In this document: in pieces, positions 32,459-35,069 of the stretch | Layout of the letters: the number at the start of each line of letters is the position of its first letter | Numbering within the stretch: position 1 is the stretch's first letter | Source: Geitlerinema sp. PCC 9228 | GTDB taxonomy: Bacteria > Cyanobacteriota > Cyanobacteriia > Cyanobacteriales > PCC-9228 | Direction: 5' to 3' | DNA length: 35,069 nucleotides | Assembly: GCF_001870905.1 (NCBI RefSeq) | Contig: NZ_LNDC01000034.1 | Span: 1 to 35,069 of the forward strand | Position numbers and translations under genes: made by a program | The notes under the pieces: model-generated | What the model saw: only the letters and a program-made list of their open reading frames with translations | Told to the model about the DNA's origin: nothing | The model's database searches: none

Positions 32459-33883
32459 ATGAAATCCATGTCAGCGACCCCATTTCATACGACACTTTTG
32501 CTAGAACGTAAAGAATTGTATCATTTCCTTGCCAAATGCCAGCAGATGTCGCACAAGCAAGGATATCCTTATATTGCCAGTATTTCTTTAGAAATCCCCC
32601 CCCTCGATCCCCTGGCTGTTCTCGATACAATTTGCTATCCCCAGCCGCAACATTTTTATTTGGAAAAACCCGGTTTTTGGGCGATCGCTGCCTTGGGAAG
32701 TGCCGTCAAGTTAACCTATACGCAAAGCGATCGTTTTCCCGTGGCACAGGAATTTATTCAAAATTGTTTGTCTCGCACGCTATCGACAGGTAGTTTGAAT
32801 TTGCCTTTTAGTGGTGCCCACTTTTTCTGCAGTTTTACATTTTTTCCAGATACCTTACATACAAATATATTTCCAGCAGCAACCGTTTTTCTTCCAGAAG
32901 TTCAAATTTCTAAATACTTACAGAATTCAGTTGTAACAATTAACAAAGAAATCCATTTCCGGGACAATATAAAACAAATATCTGAATATTTTAATAGCCA
33001 AATTAATATCGTTCAAAATTGTATATGTAAACTTTATTTATTTCAACATAAAAATCGCAACCCAATAAACGAAAATTCCATTCAAGAAAGTGAAGACATA
33101 TTTAAAAATTCTGTTCTGCAATCTTTGAATTCTATCCAGGATAATATTCTACAAAAAATCGTTTTAGCTCATACAATATCTGTTCGTTCGGAAAAAAACT
33201 GGGAACCGTTAGTAGCTTTGGCCAACCTCCGGAAACAATATCCAGACTGTTATATTTTTTCTACTAGAAATAGTAGCGGTCAAAGTTTTATTGGTGCAAG
33301 TCCCGAACGCCTGTTAAGTGTTCGAGATAGTTGTTTGACTACAGATGCTTTGGCAGGTTCTGCCCCCCGTGGCAAACGCCTACAGGAAGATATAAAACTA
33401 GCACAAACTTTGTTATCTAGCGAGAAAGAAAAGCGAGAACATTTAATGGTTTTAGAATTTATTTTAGAACGATTGCGTTCCTTGGGATTGGCTCCCTGTG
33501 CCAAACCCCTACGACTCATGCAACTTTCCAATATTCAACATTTATGGACACCCATTCAAGCCGATTTGCCTGCAGATATTCATATTTTACAAATTCTAGA
33601 ACAATTGCATCCTACACCCGCTGTTGCTGGCGTTCCTAGGGATATGGCATTACAAAATATTCGTCAATACGAACCCGAGGATCGTTGTTTGTATGCAGCT
33701 CCCCTTGGTTGGGTGGATAATCATGGTAATGGAGAATTTATTGTGGGGATTCGTTCGGCTTTTATAGACGGCGATCGCGCTCGTTTGTATGCCGGTGCTG
33801 GCATTGTAGCGGGTTCCCAACCGGAACGAGAACTTGCCGAAGTACAACTAAAACTTCAAGCTTTATTGAAAGCTTTGGTTTGA
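32459..33883 (+). CDS. menF: Isochorismate synthase MenF
   Basis: This 474-residue chorismate-using enzyme makes isochorismate, the first committed intermediate of phylloquinone synthesis. The conserved C-terminal catalytic domain (about 215-470) shows FIGASPERLLS, LAGSAPRGK, LHPTPAVAGVP, YAAPLGWVD and AGAGIVAGSQPE(R)E. The middle portion (about 130-235) is unusually rich in AT, Asn and Ile compared with the rest, probably a divergent linker. ATG 32459 follows GAGAG; a GTG seven codons upstream is possible. It is divergent from menA. Confidence 0.92.
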   Translation: MKSMSATPFHTTLLLERKELYHFLAKCQQMSHKQGYPYIASISLEIPPLDPLAVLDTICYPQPQHFYLEKPGFWAIAALGSAVKLTYTQSDRFPVAQEFIQNCLSRTLSTGSLNLPFSGAHFFCSFTFFPDTLHTNIFPAATVFLPEVQISKYLQNSVVTINKEIHFRDNIKQISEYFNSQINIVQNCICKLYLFQHKNRNPINENSIQESEDIFKNSVLQSLNSIQDNILQKIVLAHTISVRSEKNWEPLVALANLRKQYPDCYIFSTRNSSGQSFIGASPERLLSVRDSCLTTDALAGSAPRGKRLQEDIKLAQTLLSSEKEKREHLMVLEFILERLRSLGLAPCAKPLRLMQLSNIQHLWTPIQADLPADIHILQILEQLHPTPAVAGVPRDMALQNIRQYEPEDRCLYAAPLGWVDNHGNGEFIVGIRSAFIDGDRARLYAGAGIVAGSQPERELAEVQLKLQALLKALV

Positions 33884-34041
33884 TCTTCTCTAAGACCTAG
33901 CAGAGAAGTCAATTCCCATGCAACCTGAAATTTGGAAATTGAATATCTATAAGCAGCGAAAGAAGGTTCGGTTTCTGCTGCAAAACTTGAAAAGAAATGT
34001 TAAAAAAAGAAAGCAGACCCTCTCTGAAACGAAGCATTTCT

Positions 34042-34464
34042 ATGAAAGCAAGCTACTATGTAATTTACGATGGGGATTGCAACCTGTGTACCACCCTCGT
34101 ACAGTTGCTCGAACGCTTGGATGGTGGAGAGCAATTTGCCTACATTCCCATGCAAGCCAAAGAAACCCTGCAGCAGTTTGGGATTACTCCCCAAGACTGC
34201 GAATTGGGAATGATATTGCTAGATGCCAACCACCCACAAAACCGCTGGCAAGGAAGCGATGCCGCCTTGAAAATTGGTAGCCTTCTGCCAGCAGGAGACC
34301 TATTTGTTAATACTTATTACGCACTTCCCGGCATGAAATGGGTTGGCGAAAGGGTTTACGAACAAATTCGCGATCGCCGTTACGAACTATTTGGTAAGCG
34401 ACAAGAAACCTATTGTTCCACCTATAATGCCTGTGGCAATCCAAAACGAAATGCTCAGCATTAA
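34042..34464 (+). CDS. DCC (DUF393) family thiol-disulfide oxidoreductase-like protein
   Basis: This 140-residue protein begins YYVIYDGDCNLCTTLVQLL, the DGDCxLC signature of the DCC family (DUF393), related to thioredoxin-like folds. The CxxC pair (Cys14, Cys17) is intact. The second half holds PAGDLFVNTYYALPGMKWV, the usual family segment, and a C-terminal extension with further cysteines (CSTYNAC). The ATG at 34042 is adopted because the family begins here; the frame also offers an ATG at 33997. No specific partner or substrate is known. Confidence 0.78.
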   Translation: MKASYYVIYDGDCNLCTTLVQLLERLDGGEQFAYIPMQAKETLQQFGITPQDCELGMILLDANHPQNRWQGSDAALKIGSLLPAGDLFVNTYYALPGMKWVGERVYEQIRDRRYELFGKRQETYCSTYNACGNPKRNAQH

Positions 34465-34563
34465 ACCATTTTTGAAATATCTGTTCGTCATTTTAAAAAT
34501 GTACCCAATTGCGATACGCTAGACTTTACTAACCAGGTAAGGATTCCAAGGAAACAATTCTTT

Positions 34564-34950
34564 ATGAGTAGTCCCTGTCATCTTCTTGTAGAAGGAAATC
34601 CCGCGATCGTATACGCCAGCAGAAAAGGCGAACCAGAATCGATTCAGCCGGTACTGCTACCTTTTCTAGAAAAGTTTTGGCAAGAAAGGGAAACTGCCGG
34701 TGAATACTTGGATACCCCTGAGTGTCTTTTAGCTCAATTAATCGTTAGATTTGGATTTGAATTTTGCGAAGACGATTTTTCCAACCTCCGAGTTGGATTG
34801 CAATACAAACCAAAAGTAGAATATTTGTATTGGATCTCGCTTAACAAAACAGTAAATATCTGGGTACCAGAAGCAAAATATTTTGAAAACCCAGCCGTAG
34901 GTTTGCAAGGTTGCCGCCAGCTAGAAGGGCAATCCTGGTCTATTGACTAA
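34564..34950 (+). CDS. Conserved hypothetical protein
   Basis: This 128-residue soluble protein has no signal peptide or membrane helix. It reads as an alpha/beta fold: HLLVEGNPAIVYASRKG, a helix FLEKFWQERET, then RFGFEFCEDDFSNLRVG and the beta-rich tail YLYWISLNKTVNIWVPEA. I do not recognise a named family. AAGGAAAC lies about 10 bases before the ATG. It ends 53 bp from the 3' end of the convergent 5S rRNA. Confidence 0.65.
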   Translation: MSSPCHLLVEGNPAIVYASRKGEPESIQPVLLPFLEKFWQERETAGEYLDTPECLLAQLIVRFGFEFCEDDFSNLRVGLQYKPKVEYLYWISLNKTVNIWVPEAKYFENPAVGLQGCRQLEGQSWSID

Positions 34951-35003
34951 AAACATGCGCCAGAAAATAAGCTAAAAAATAAAACCAACAATAAAAAAGA
35001 AGA

Positions 35004-35069
35004 CTCCTGGCACCGAGCTATTTTCCCAGGCGGTTGCCCGCCAAGTATCTTCGCCGCTACCGCGTTTCA
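35004..35069 (-). rRNA. rrf: 5S ribosomal RNA, 3' part, truncated by the window edge
   Basis: On the minus strand the window end reads GAAACGCGGTAGCGGCGAAG, then a TTGGCGGGCAACCGCC hairpin, AAAATAGCTCGGTGCCAGG and AGT. This matches the 3' half of cyanobacterial 5S rRNA (loop E/helix IV, then the GCTCG..GCCAGG end). The gene continues beyond 35069, and 23S and 16S genes should follow there. T-rich sequence (TCTTCTTTTTTATTG on the minus strand) after the 3' end probably terminates the operon. The exact 3' end is uncertain by a few bases. Confidence 0.85.

Noticed and set aside
1-35069. GCGATCGC octamers as mobile or regulatory elements.
   Set aside because: This is the HIP1 motif, widespread in cyanobacterial genomes including coding regions; it carries no locus-specific meaning here.

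Overview
The window comes from a filamentous or Oscillatoriales-type cyanobacterium. HIP1-type octamers (GCGATCGC and close variants) are scattered throughout. It encodes a photosystem II subunit (Psb30), four enzymes plus the thioesterase of phylloquinone synthesis (MenA, MenC, MenE, MenF, MenI), two SLH-type porins, a CmpR/RbcR-type LysR regulator, and several cyanobacterium-only families (DUF1822, CHAT-CHASE2). The species cannot be fixed from the sequence. No phage, plasmid, CRISPR or transposase genes are visible.

Layout, left to right. ftsI (149-2002) is followed by a five-gene same-strand block (2225-8813): a sigma-factor-like regulator, a DUF1822 protein, a CHAT caspase-like/CHASE2 membrane sensor, a 57-residue exported peptide and a DUF928-like secreted protein. 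The last three overlap translationally (ATGA, TGATG). This block is the best candidate for an uncharacterised signalling system. Next come a secreted protein with two tandem copies of a domain (9264-10004), a coupled sulfur carrier/tRNA thiolase pair (10260-11446), a sterol-desaturase-like hydroxylase, a PhnZ-like HD oxygenase, a His-type Dps ferritin, a small conserved protein and a thioredoxin-like [2Fe-2S] protein. Two paralogous iron-uptake-type porins (15524-17092 and 17667-19217, minus strand) and ribD follow. A broken alpha-carbonic anhydrase gene lies divergent to a CmpR-like regulator. Then come a seven-blade WD40 protein, recJ, and psb30 (only 46 aa, minus strand) divergent from a split GDT1/UPF0016 cation exporter pair. 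The right end is the men gene set (28025-33883), a DCC-family thiol oxidoreductase, an unknown protein, and the 3' part of a 5S rRNA on the minus strand, so an rRNA operon enters from the right.

A recurrent theme is a roughly 120-bp non-coding repeat. Four copies (2007-2128, 8864-8984, 17349-17469, 30014-30132) share terminal TACCATTT/AAATGGTA inverted ends and a central GC-rich hairpin, which looks like a TA-flanked MITE. One copy separates menC from menE and reaches to 4 bp before the menE start codon.

Functionally the window mixes housekeeping (FtsI, RibD, RecJ, 5S), photosynthesis support (Psb30, phylloquinone, probable Mn export, a carbon-regulator-like LysR), iron and redox handling (porins, Dps, [2Fe-2S] protein) and the CHAT/CHASE2 signalling block. 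All homology statements rest on recognition of motifs by eye; no searches were run.
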